Assembly (NCBI RefSeq): GCF_026914185.1
Contig: NC_070561.1
Location: 3,906,001 to 3,970,000 of the forward strand
DNA length: 64,000 nucleotides
Reading direction: 5' to 3'
Origin: Puccinia triticina
Taxonomy: Eukaryota; Basidiomycota; Pucciniomycetes; Pucciniales; Pucciniaceae
The position numbers were made by a program, and so were the translations under genes. The notes beneath the pieces were generated by a model. It worked only from the letters and a program-made list of their open reading frames with translations, did no database searches and was not told the DNA's origin. Shown here piece by piece: positions 22,917-33,752 of this stretch. How positions within the stretch are numbered: the stretch's first letter is position 1; every line of letters starts with the position of its first letter.

Positions 22917-23636
22917 ATGGAGTCGCCAGAAGTTGAAACGGACGATATTGATGGCGATACTTTTGAGGATATCTTCGATCGTCAACTTGACCAGATCGAT
23001 TCAACTGAACTGACCGATCAGCAGATTCATGCACTTCACGTCATCTGTGGCTCTGATATCTTGCTAGCAGCATTCGAACTTCTTGATCTTAAAGCCGGTA
23101 TTTCTTTCCTCGCGTTGTTTTCCAGGCATCAACACTTAGCACGGCGTCTCATTCTTTGATTTTGATCGTTTTGCGGACGGCGGCCCGAGGTACCAGCCAG
23201 GAAATTGGTGGTGAGGGGTGGACAGGCACTTTATGAGGTGAACTCAGGGTTCAACTGCAATGCTTACAGTCGACCTATGGCGCATACACCCGAGACTAAT
23301 ATTTGTTTTTTGTTTCGTGGCCGTTGGCGAACAGATTCAGGGGAACGAGGCGGTCTATCACGTCCAGCTCGGTTTGAGGGACAGCTGTACTTGTAGGACT
23401 TTCATCGATGGGGTGATTATCAAAGCTCGCCAACCTATGGTCCGCTCCTCTGACTTTTCCATGCATACCTGGGTTTTCTTTCAGTTGAACATTTTTTTAT
23501 CACCAACAATTGATGGACGTGAGGTTGTTTTCTTAATTAGTGTGCACACCTTCTCGCGGTGCGAATCGGAGTCAAACTCGGCTCGATTGAGACTCAAGAG
23601 ATCAGTTTGGATCATTTGGTTAACATATTTGTCTGA
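22917..23636 (+). CDS. SWIM-domain protein, SWS1/ZSWIM7-like
   Basis: Model: exons 22917-23097, 23197-23237, 23335-23412 and 23541-23636, all GT-AG, giving 131 residues. The N-terminal half has ELTDQQIHALHVICGSDILL followed by AAFELLDLKA, as in the SWS1/ZSWIM7 family. It continues with KLVVRGGQALYE and NEAVYHVQLGLRDSCTC. The SWIM zinc ligands are CTC (exon 3) and CAH in CAHLLAVRI (exon 4), spaced C-x-C-x6-C-x-H after splicing. Human ZSWIM7 is about 140 residues, so size fits. SWS1 proteins act with RAD51 paralogues in homologous recombination. The exon 3/4 junction is my choice because it restores the motif; cDNA could shift it. Confidence 0.68.
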
Positions 23637-24484
23637 TAATTTGATGGCTGGCCGCAGAGATTCAAAATGCCACAACTTCTTATATCACGTCACATCTATC
23701 TGATTCTGGCTTCATGGAAGTGGGTTTGGATAAATCTGCAGACGCCTCAAATTTGTCGCGTTATTTGAGTCCTTCGCATCCACGTTAATGTCCCACCTTT
23801 TTGCTTTGTTTTGACGAACGTTTGCTGGTTCAAATATATATTCCCCAGCTCAATGAGGAAACCACTTTGAAGCTAGTGCCTCATTTGAACGCCTGATGTT
23901 CTCAAGCATCCATAACTTATGATCTGGGGACAGGGGGTTGTCAAACCAGAATCTATGTTTGGAGCTACAAAGACCCCAATGGACGGAAGTCTTCAAAGAA
24001 ACTTTTCCCAGAAGCTTCAACTCGCCAGAGCGGCCACACACATTTGTATCTCATCATATTCCATCCTTTTTCCGGAGACTTTAGAAGCACTCTGGCTATA
24101 CTCCACTTCAATAAGGTCAGCAAGTGTGATTGGCCAATGGCACGAGCTCATCAGTTTTCGGTCAACAGCTGTTGTGGCTAAACGTAACAGCAACAACAGT
24201 GTTGATAGAGCGTATGCAACCTGCCTCATCATATTCTGGAATGTGTGCAAGTGCTAGAAACAAATCTTTATGCGTCGTTCTATTGACCCGCCAAAAAGAG
24301 ACCCGTTGATTAATGCTGGCAGTATGTATTGGTGTTCCGCTTCTTCTATACGCCTTACTATCGGTATTCTTTCCAACTGAAGCGATTAGAGTAGGGTGTC
24401 ACAAAGAAAAGTATATACATGCCACAGCCGGAAACAGCCTAACGATAGATCAAGGGGGGAGGGGGGTATGCTGATTGGGTTTCA
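23637..24484. other. Spacer between the SWS1-like gene and TIM54
   Basis: No recognised gene. Minus frames 23850-24041 and 24017-24250 look mildly protein-like but have no consistent splice join or family match. A G-rich tract lies near 24455. Confidence 0.4.
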
Positions 24485-26312
24485 TTATTGACATTGATTG
24501 TCACTAGCTCTAATAATAGGATCTTCATCATTGGATTCGTATATGCTTAAAGCGGTACTCATATCAGGACTCCAAGAAATACCGCTACCTTGACGAACGA
24601 TCGACCAGCCATGTAATTGATCGGACCACTTCCTCTCCTTTTGGAAAGCTTCCTGACGTAACTGAGACTCGTTCAGAGCTTCGCCCTGTCCAGCTCCTCC
24701 AGAATCATCTGCCGTTTCTTGTCTACACTTCCTCAATCGATCCTTCAATTCTTTCCGAAACATATCCCGTTCTTCGATCACTCTCTTGCCAACTTTTCGA
24801 TACGATCTTCTCAGATGTCGATCCGCGTCCGGAGCCAAGTGGTCCAAATCTTGCGAACCAGTCAAGTTGATTTGAGTGTTTACATCTTCAACATCTGTCG
24901 CCTTGATCCCAATCAATGAGCAATTCTTTGGGAAGTCGCTAAGTCCAGCGGGCTGTTTGGGTGGCTCGATCGGACGAGTTTGAGATCGGACCAGTTTCAT
25001 TGCGGTTTGGGCTCCCATTTCCACTTGCTCCCTTCTATTAAAAAATCTATAAATCTTGAGGGGCCACCACCGGATTCCTATTGGATGATCAAACGGAACC
25101 AAGAGTAACGGAGCTTGTAATGGAATCGGAGTCGGAGCCAAAGTCTTGATGGTGGAGTTGTTGGTCGAAGAATTCGAGGATGGGATGGCGGAAGGTTGAG
25201 AGAAAAAGTTGAAGAAATTTGGGGGTTTTTGCTGAGAAGGTGCAGGCATATCGTTAATTGACGAAGAACCGAAGGGACTCTCATCGTGGCCGTCGGTTTC
25301 CTTTAGTTGTTCATGAACACTTCGTAGACCTTCAGGCATAGTTGGATCCTCATTTGAACTGAACTCCCCGGGGTGGTCGTCCAGGTCGAAAATCCCAGCT
25401 TCTTCCAATTCCTTAGAAAATCGTTCATCTTCATCAAGCGTATCTAATGGTATGTGTTGTTCGTAACCGTGTTTGAGTCCCCAGAGGTATTCTTTTAAAG
25501 TGGCCCGTCCAAGGATCAAGGTTCCGCCGGCCAATCTATTTCGTTCTGCATGCCCTGTAACCGAAAAAAACGAGAAAATGATGGAGCCTCAGCATTTTTC
25601 TTTTCCTTCTGGTACACATTAAATATGTGATGTTTACATTCCCGATAGCCAGGCATTCCGGGTTTAAGAGCTGGTACTTCGTGACCATCCTTCTGCTGAG
25701 CAGCTTGAATTACTCTCTGATCACGGATATCAGCCGATATTTTTCGTCCCAGGGCACCAGGCGTAGTTCCGTTGTGGATGGTATAATCGATTGCAGCTGC
25801 AATCAGAATAGGCTAAGGGAAAACAAGCAGAAAGCGATCAGAGCTGATACTCATACATAGATCAATGCAGTTCAATTTGCATAGACTGAATGTACAAATA
25901 CCTTGACATATTTTTTGAACCATTGGGTTCCCCGATCGACATCAACATCTTCCGGAACCCTAGCTCCGTAAACAGTGACCCTTCGCGGCATCCAATGAGC
26001 ATCGGCGTTCAGAAATCTGTCATCGTTGGAGTCTGAAACGAGAGATTCGGAGAGGTGTTGGACCTGTCGGATATATTTTTGCTTGATTTTTTTACATTGC
26101 TGACGGTCGTAGAGGTATAGTGAGATCAACGAGCCACACGATAGCAAAAACCCGCTGGTTTTTGCCGATGGCAATCGTATTTTTGGGCCATCGGTTCCTT
26201 GTCGACTCAGCCAAGAGGTGGGGATGCCGAGATACCTGAAAGCGGGATTGATATTCGAGTTTGGCTTGGGTCCTGTGGAGCTGGGGAGCTGGTTACTGGA
26301 AGTGTCAACCAT
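24485..26312 (-). CDS. TIM54: Mitochondrial inner membrane import subunit TIM54
   Basis: Three exons: 25902-26312, 25638-25812 and 24485-25554. Introns 25813-25901 and 25555-25637 are GT-AG, and the CDS totals 1,656 nt, 551 residues. The N-terminus has AFRYLGIPTSWLSR, a hydrophobic segment at about residues 53-69 (GFLLSCGSLISLYLYD), then MPRRVTVYGARVPEDVDVD and WFKKYVK-PILIAAAIDYT across intron 1. Later come AGGTLILGRATLKEYLWGLK and PFDHPIGIRWWPLKIYRFFN. These are Tim54 hallmarks. Tim54 belongs to the TIM22 complex that inserts carrier proteins into the inner membrane. It is longer than yeast Tim54 (about 480 residues) through Ser/Asn-rich linkers. Exon 1 is partly duplicated at 28405-28741. 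No lesions seen. Confidence 0.9.
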
Positions 26313-27172
26313 CCTTCTTCCACGCAGGTTGAGGGTATCTCTTGCTGGGCAAAGGCTGAGCAGCACCCAGAACCACAGGTGGCTGCTTTTTTTACCAAAC
26401 CCAATATGTACGCTCGGCCCCCTCGGGGCCCGCCTCCTGGGCCAAGCGGATGGCGATGACCGCAGCGGCTGCACCACATACAGCCACATGTTACATACAT
26501 AAATACCCTCCGTAAAGATGAGGAATGGTCTGGAATGGTGGCGGGAATTCAATGTTTTGAAATGTTCCTCCCACCAACATCTAGAATCTACGTATGTAGA
26601 ATCCCAGAGGATCCCCGAAGGATCAAATTGCAATAGCATGCAAGAGTGCCCTAGAGTGCATCTGCCGGAGGCCCGGCTTGCGAGTGCTGCACGCTTCTAC
26701 ACTCCGCAGCAGCAACGGACGGGTCTCACGGAATCCCTGCCGCTGGTGAGAAATGTTTGGTTGATAAAATAGAAGAGGGAGATGCGCAAAGCAAAGCAAC
26801 CATCCATGGATGGGACCGGATGGGAGCCAGATCCTTTCAATTGCTGATCGATGCAGATAATTGCCTTCCATTGTCGTGTTGGTTACGTGGATTGCAAACA
26901 AGCACCGATCCTCACTTGATCTCGCTGCAGATGGACTCCACCATTTGATGAGAAGTGTAGGGGACATGGTCAACTCCAGGAACGGAGAGACGGCTGGCCA
27001 CAAGATAAATAGGCCCTCGTTCACGCCCAGTCTTGCTCCACCATCCAACCACCCATTGCACCTCAGCAGATCACCGGCATCACCTTCAACATCCCGCCCC
27101 AAAAAGTAGTATCCCCCCAAAAAGTAGTATCCTTAGCTCTTACCAAAGTGTTCGACTCAACCAAACCGCGCA
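26313..27172. promoter_or_regulatory. Divergent upstream region of TIM54 and the secreted-protein gene
   Basis: An 860-bp gene-free region. A TATA-like GATAAATAGGCCCTCGTTCA lies near 27003, about 170 bp before the secreted-protein ATG, and is conserved at the same place in copy 2 (near 29353). Confidence 0.45.
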
Positions 27173-28143
27173 ATGGTCTCATTCAGCCAGCTGTTTACTC
27201 TGCTCTGTGTCCTGGTCGCCGTCTCTCGTGCCGACGATGCAGCTAGCCCCAAGTCGGAGGGCGTAGAGGAGAAATGGTTCTTCGGAAACAGATACGGACT
27301 CTCGTCATGCTATGGCACCGGCTTTGGCCTCTGGGGCGGCTATAGTCCTTTGTACCGCAGCTGGGCCGGGATGTACAACCTCAACTACTTATACGGATAC
27401 CAAGGCTTCGCCTACTCCCCCCTCCTTTTTGTCAAGGCGACTGAGGGGGCTCAAAGCGTTAGCCGACGTGCCATCGCTCTTCAGGATGCCGAACAGCTCA
27501 GCCGCCGATCGGCCACCGAGTCCGTTGCTTGTGCTACCCACGGCAAAGCTCCGCAAACCTTCATTGTCAAGCACTGTTTGGCGTATGTTTTTTTTTTTTT
27601 TTTAAAAAAAAAATTGTGCTTCAATCAATCCTCATCTCTGAACATCCGCTTGCTTTCGAAATCAGTGCTGCCCAACAATTGGTTGAGAAGAAGGTTTCGA
27701 CCGCCACTCACGGCAGCTGTCAGGTGCGCCCTGATTCCTTTTGGTTTTCGTTTCCTTCAATTCTGGACTCCAGGCGGATATTAACCGTTGTCCTTTCGAA
27801 ACATCCAGTTGTCCCTTGTCCACGGCACGGAAAAAGTCGCTCCAGGCTCGATGTAAGCTTATTTCCAAGGACCGCTATTTGAAAATATAACTCAGCCTAA
27901 TCTCGATCTCCTTCCATAGCACGGTCAAGCAGCTCGAAGCGGGTGTTCACAACATGTTACAAGCCTGCAGCGAATCAGCCGATGTAAGCCTCACAATTCA
28001 ATCTGGTTCAATAATAATTCCAAACATATTATTGAGCTTCTTGAATTTTTGTCTACCAGGAAAAGGAAGCTTCGGCCAAGGGGGGCGCCAAACTCGACGA
28101 CAAGCAAGCCGTTATGATCCTCTCTAGCCCCCAATCAGCTTGA
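27173..28143 (+). CDS. Small secreted protein, candidate effector, paralogue 1
   Basis: Five exons: 27173-27582, 27666-27723, 27809-27852, 27920-27983 and 28060-28143, all GT-AG, 660 nt, 219 residues. A clear signal peptide (MVSFSQLFTLLCVLVAVSRA) is followed by a Gly/Tyr-rich stretch (GTGFGLWGGYSPLY, NLNYLYGYQGFAYSP). Downstream are ATHGKAPQTF, then KHCLAAAQQL and ATHGSCQLSLVHGTE, which look like two turns of one THG...C motif. The mature part has five Cys. The C-terminus (SITVKQLEAGVHNML...) is helical. Secretion is well supported; a role in host interaction is inference from organism and size. Intron 1 starts with a long T then A run. No known domain recognised. Confidence 0.85.
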
Positions 28144-28404
28144 TTTAATACGGAACATCCCCAGCTGTTTTCCTGTTCCTCTTTCTCTCAAGGGCTGTTG
28201 ATAATGAAATGTGTAGCTGTAGTGATCAATTTATCATCCTATCTATCGAAATCTTCCAAAATTTCTCTTCCACTGAAGGTTTGAAATCCATGTGTCTTTT
28301 TCTGAGTGAATGAGAAAAAAAAGCACTCTCTGCGGGAGGAAATGTAACTGGCTGAAATTTATCCAATGTAAAGTATAGGCACCTTGTCATTGGATGTCCA
28401 GTTA

Positions 28405-28741
28405 GTGACCCTTTGCGACATCCAATGAGAATCGCTGTTAAGAAATCCATCATCCTTGATGTTCGAAACAAGATGTTCGGGGAGGTGTTGAAGTTGAACC
28501 TGTTGGATACACATATTCCTCCTGATTTTTTTACATTGATGACGGCCACAGTCGTATAGTGAAATTCAAGCCACATGATGACAAGAACCTGCTAGTTTTT
28601 GCCGATGGCAATTGTATTTATTCTTGAGCCATCAGTTCCTTGTCGCCTCAGCCAAGAGATTGAGATATCTGAACGCGGGATTGATGTTCGAGTTTGGTTT
28701 GGATCCTGCGGAGCTGGGGTGCTAGTTACTGGAAGTGCCAA
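28405..28741 (-). pseudogene. TIM54 exon-1 fragment
   Basis: Matches TIM54 exon 1 from the ATG region (now preceding a Phe-type second codon) through the hydrophobic segment to the ...VTVYGAR area. It has many substitutions and small indels, and no downstream exons follow. It is a by-product of the segmental duplication. Confidence 0.8.
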
Positions 28742-29504
28742 ACATCCTTATTCCACGCAGATTGAGTGTATCTGATCAACTTGCTGGGCAGAGCAGTGGT
28801 CCCCTTTTTTCAAACCCAGACGCCCGGCCCCCTCCGGTCGCGCCTGCTCAGGCCGGATCAAGAGGATGCCGATCAACGCAGCAGATGCTCAACAAACCTC
28901 CTTGGCCGGGCCCGTTCAGCTCATGGTCACGTGTACCCTTCGTGATGTGAATTCAGAGTCCCTCGAGCCTTCGGGCTGGGCTCGCAAATGTTGGCAAGGG
29001 ATGAAAGACTTTTGAATTTTCCTCCCATGGAAATCAATGTAGAATCTAGGCTCCCCAAGAGGGGGCAAAATGGCGCAAAGTGCCCCCCGCCGGAGGCTCG
29101 AGCAGCAACGGGCGGGTCTCACGGAATCCCTGCCGCTGGTGAGAAATGTTTGGTTGATAAAATAGAAGATGGAGATGCGCAAAGCAACGATCCATGGATG
29201 GGACCCAGATCCATTCAATTGTTGATCGATGTAGATGACCTTCCATTGTTGTGTTGGTTACGTGCACTGCAAACAAGCACTGATCTCGCTGCAGGTGACT
29301 GAAGTGCAAGGAATATGGACAACTCAAAGAACGGAGAGACGGCTGGCCGTAAGATAAATAGGCCCTCGTTCACGCCCAGCCTCGCTCCATCATCCATCCA
29401 CTCATCCCATCTCAACAGATCCACCGACATCACCTTCAATATCCCGCCCAAAACAGTAGTGTCCCTAGCTCTCCCCGAAGCGTTTGACTCATCCAAACCG
29501 CACA

Positions 29505-30465
29505 ATGGTCTCATTCAGCCAACTGTTTACTCTGCTCTGTGTCCTGGTCGCCGTCTCTCGTGCCGACGATGCAGCTAGCCCCAAGTCGGAGGGCGTAGAG
29601 GAGAAATGGTTCTTCGGAAACAGATACGGACTCTCGTCATGCTTCGGCACCGGCTTTGGCCTCTGGGGCGGCTATAGTCCTCTGTACCGCGGCTGGGCCG
29701 GGATGTACAACCTCAACTACTTATACGGATACCAAGGTTTCGCCTACTCCCCCCTCCTATTTGTCAAGGCGACTGAGGGGGCCCAAAGCGTTAGCCGACG
29801 TGCCATCGCTCTCGAGGATGTCGAACAGCTCAGCCGCCGATCGGACACCGAGTCCGTTGCTTGTGCTACCCACGGCAAAGCTCCTCAGACTTTCTCTGTT
29901 AAGAACTGTTTGGCGTATGTTACTTTTTCATTAGAGCCTGTGCTTCAATCAATCCTGAGCTCTGAACATCCTCTTGTTTTCGAAATTAGTGCTGCCCATC
30001 AATTGGCCGAGAAGAAGGTTTCGACCGCCACTCACGGCAACTGTCAGGTTTGCCCCGATTTCTTTTTGTTTTGATTTCCTTCACTTCTAGACTCCACACG
30101 GATATTAACCATTTTCCTTTCAAACCATCCAGTTATCCCTTGTCCACGGCACTGAAAAAGTCGCTCCAGGCTCGATGTAAGATTATTTGCAAGGACCGCT
30201 ATTTGAAGATATAACTCAGCCTAATCTCGATCTTTTTCCATAGCACGGTCAAGCAACTTGAAGCGGGTGTTCACAACATGTTACAGGCATGCAGCAAGTC
30301 AGCCGATGTAAGCCTCACAATTCAATATGATTCGATATTTATTTCCAACGTATGGTTGATTTCTTCAACTTTTTATCTCCTTACCAGGAAAAGGAAGCTT
30401 CCGCCAAGGGGGCCGCCAAAATCGACGACAAGCAAGCCTTTATGATCCTCTCTAGCCCGCAATGA
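29505..30465 (+). CDS. Small secreted protein, candidate effector, paralogue 2
   Basis: Five exons: 29505-29914, 29990-30047, 30133-30176, 30244-30307 and 30388-30465. The first four exon lengths match paralogue 1 exactly (410, 58, 44, 64). The protein is 217 residues with the same signal peptide and Gly/Tyr-rich core. Differences include SSCFG for SSCYG, YRGW for YRSW, EDVEQ for QDAEQ and an end two residues shorter (SSPQ). The reading frame and all splice sites are preserved, so both copies are probably functional. An upstream TTG in frame is not a credible start. Confidence 0.85.
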
Positions 30466-30786
30466 TCCTTCTTTAATGCGGAACATCTCAAGCTGTTTTT
30501 CTGTTCCTCTTTCTTTCAAGGGCTGTTGATACTGAAACCTGTAGCTGTAGTGATTGATTTATGCATATCTAGTGAAATCATCCAAAAATTTTCTTCCACT
30601 GAAGATCTGAAATCCATGTGTCTTTTTCTGAGCAAATGAGAAAAACAAATGCATCTAAACTTTCTCCGAGAGAAAGTGCGAGCATCTGCGATTTTGTCGA
30701 AGTTTTAAACACACACATTAGATTTGACGTGTATGCATGACATCATGCATAGTCAATGCATAAGATGTATACAGTGCCCCCCACGA

Positions 30787-31389
30787 CTTCTCAACTACCC
30801 CTACAGGGGGGTTCCAAATTTTGGAGATTCATTTTCCAAAAATTCCTTTAAAAGTGGGCTGATGCTGGGCTCTTTTTGGCCCATTTTTTGATGCAAATGT
30901 CACATTTCACCAACCAGACCTGGTAACATGCATGATAATAGTCCAAAGTCATTGAAATTTCACTGGACCCGCTGCCAAGAGAGCAATGAAGAAATATTTT
31001 TCACATTGCCACATTCCAAAGAGTGTACTGATGGATATGGCAATCAACAATAACTAAGGAGGTATGTACATGTTTACATAAATACCTACACCTGTAGTAT
31101 GTATGTACATAGATAATTTAGTCTCTAAATACATAATAAATATTCCATAAGTCCATAGTACATGTCTGTAACCACATACTATGGTCTTAAAACCAGCTGT
31201 TCCAAATTTTGCATCTGAAAAATGAAACTTTTTTTTGAGGCATTGCACAGACTTCAAAGTTATATTTTTGAGTTCTCCTACGTCTGTAGGGCTCAAAAAT
31301 GTATAGTTTACATGTGATACATGTCTGGTGACTTTGAACACATTGTTCAAAGTTCAATTTGTTTTTGCAGGTGCGGGGTAGTTGAGAAG
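30787..31389. mobile_element. MITE of about 0.6 kb with 15-bp inverted termini
   Basis: CTTCTCAACTACCCC at 30787-30801 is exactly complementary to 31375-31389, and similarity extends a few bases outward. The interior is AT-rich with no coding. The right end abuts a host-gene-like fragment. No target duplication was identified. Confidence 0.75.
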
Positions 31390-31735
31390 GCGGCTTGGAA
31401 GGATGTGAAGGCCAGCCAGAAGCCGTACTTCTGAATGGTGTTGTCCGGAGAGGTGTACAGGGTGCCCATCATTGAGCCTATCGAGCCTACCAAACCCAGA
31501 CTTCAGAGGGATCCCATGCCACGTCAATCAGCTGGTCTGCTCAAAGTGTTCAGATGTGAGGGGCTTGGTCACTTACCCAGCTACCGCTAATGGGTTCATC
31601 GCCATCATCCGCATTGTGAGACGGGGCCAGGGGCTTGTTCTTCCCGATCTTGTTGACGGTTTGGTTGATCACTGAACTAGTCATTGGGTAGTTTTCCTCC
31701 AACTTGAGCATGAATTCTTCATGGTTTTTGCACGT
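31390..31735 (-). pseudogene. Gene fragments; one part resembles Bax inhibitor-1
   Basis: Reading minus, one segment gives EEFMLKLEENYPMTSSVINQ and ends at a GTAAGT donor near 31576. A second segment (about 31390-31495) gives GSIGSMMGTLYTSPDN then TIQKYGFWLAFTSFQ, which resembles a transmembrane piece of the Bax inhibitor-1 family (TSP/D...LL...FFQG). The two are in different frames with stops between them, and the second is cut off by the MITE at 30787-31389. Family assignment is tentative. Confidence 0.35.
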
Positions 31736-31794
31736 TTATCAAGGGAAAAAGCAATGGAACGGAGTTCAGCGATATACACAGGATGAGATCAAGC

Positions 31795-32222
31795 AAGGCT
31801 GAAACGCTGCGCTGCGCTACAAAAAAGCGGTCTTTTAGCGCAGCGCAGCGGGGAACCGCTGCGCGGTCAGCCCACAAAGCGGTAGCGCAGCGCCAGTCCC
31901 GCTGCGCTACCGCTGAAAATAGCGGGGGCCCGCTTTTTCCCCGACCCAAAAAGCGGTAGCGCAGCGGACGGGGCCGCTCCTTTCAGCGCCGCGCAGCGGC
32001 CACCAAAACAGCTGCGCTTTGCGCTGCGCTTTTTTGGCTGGCAGCGGGGGAGCGCTACGCGGCCAGGTCAAAAAGCGGTAGCGCAGCAATGGTTCCGCTG
32101 CGCTACCGCTGAAAGTAGCGGGTTCCCGCTTCTTGCCAGACCCAAAAAGCGGTAGCGCAGCGGGCGGGGCCGCTACTTTCAGCGCAGCGCAGCGGCCACC
32201 AAAACCACTGCGCTTCACGCAA
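31795..32222. repeat. GC-rich GTAGCGCAGCG repeat block
   Basis: Dense AGCGGTAGCGCAGC and complementary motifs in both orientations. The left edge resembles the interior start of the element at 18438. It is probably a MITE of that family; no coding. Confidence 0.6.
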
Positions 32223-32601
32223 CACTGGGTCAGCTACGCTAACAATAGCTGTAGCGCAGCGTAGTGTTAGCTTTTTTTAGCTACGCTACACCAAAGTTAC
32301 TGTTAGCGCTCAAAATTGACAGCTAACACTATTTTTTTTTCAAAAAAAATAAAATAACTATTAGCGTAGTGTTAGCTGACATGAGGAGAAGGAAGTTAAC
32401 GCTTAAAAAAAATTATGATTGCTGAAATTTAGCGGTTTTAGCGACTCAGAACGCTACGCTATGTATGAGCGTAGCGATTACATCAGCTACGCTAAGTACT
32501 AACACCTAGCGTAACTTGTGCTAAATCATAGTGTAACTTGTGCCAAATCTTAGTGTAACTTGCGCTAAATCTTAGCGTAACTTGCACTAAATCTAACCAA
32601 T
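32223..32601. mobile_element. Fragment related to the LINE-inserted MITE (19576-20608)
   Basis: Starting GGGTCAGCTACGCTAACAAT, it matches the reverse complement of the right end of the 19576-20608 insert over about 150 bp. It contains four 22-bp tandem units (32506-32593) based on TTAGTGTAACTTGCGCTAAATC-type sequence. Confidence 0.65.
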
Positions 32602-33752
32602 CAATATTTTCTGGATACCCAATATGAAACCGGCACAATCAATTACTTGAAAAAAAAAAATTAAAAAAAAAACAAGTAATTGGGTGTGCAGGGAAGTAAA
32701 TATGAACATAGAAAGGGGATTTTTTTTTGTGGTTGGGGATGTGGAAAAAGTTGAAATAAGACTAGTCATAACATCAATCTGTTTTTTTTCTAATTGTTTT
32801 TCCATGATTTTTTTGTCTGATTTTTTATGTGATTTTTTTTGTAGGTAAGAAAAACTTGATTCAGACGTGCAAAACAGTGAGAAAAATACTTGAAAAATAT
32901 TACTTTTGGTTTTCAGAAAATTCAGTATAAGCAGAAACAATACTTTGTGCTTTTGAAAAACTTCCTGTAACTTGTACGCCTTCTTTGAGCCAGAGATGAC
33001 TACTAACGCATCGCTCAATAGTACGTGGTATTAAGCTACCGCGCCCACTTGAGCAGACATCAGCAGCAGAAGAAAAGATACGCTCGGCCGCACAAGAAGA
33101 TGCTGAGCAAGCGAGATAGTCCTTTGCCAAGGATGCAAGAACGGGATAAGTTGATGAATGATCCTGTAGGTTGTGAAAAATGAGTGTAATTTCCAAATTG
33201 AAAAGAGTTTATTAAAAAACACACCTTCCACCATACCAACAGGGCCTTTGGATCTTTTGCACTCGGTCCTGGTAGGCGATCCATGTTTTTTATGTAAACT
33301 TCAAGCTCTTTGCTTTCTTTGGTGGCTGAAGCACTGAATAGCTCAAAGATATTATCTTGATCGATCGTTGGAGTCTTTTTCTTCAAGTTGTTTTCATCTT
33401 CAGCTTTACGTTGTTTTAGTATATCGTCTCGCTTGAAAAAGTGTTGCTCCAATAATTTCTTTGCCTCGTCAGCTTTTTCAGGCCAGCAATGTGTGAAAAG
33501 ATTCAATCGGAATGTTGGATGGAGAATTGTTGCCATGACAAGAGTTTCACATTCAAGCGCCTCGTCCTGGTAAGTCTTGAGCTTTTCAATCATTTTGATA
33601 TACATTGGATGCAATGCATCTCCGCGGTCGGATCCTTCCTCTTTCCTTTTCAAATTGTTAATTGTTTGATAGTAATTTGGCAACACAAAAGCACCTGTAG
33701 CCCCGTCACCCTCCATTAATTTGGTGAGATGGTTGAAAGGCTGATAAAAAAT

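Larger units (their letters stand above)
25973..28325 (+). repeat. Segmental direct duplication, copy 1
   Basis: Runs from inside TIM54 exon 1 through the shared 5' region and the whole secreted-protein gene to 3' flank. Copy 2 is 28405-30655. Coding parts match more closely than flanks, and indels are frequent between the genes. Confidence 0.85.
28405..30655 (+). repeat. Segmental direct duplication, copy 2
   Basis: Repeats 25973-28325 in the same orientation about 80 bp downstream of copy 1. It carries a truncated TIM54 exon 1, the upstream region and a second secreted-protein gene. Confidence 0.85.

Noticed and set aside
23850..24250. Small gene between SWS1-like and TIM54
   Set aside because: The two minus frames do not join by credible splice sites and show no family signature.
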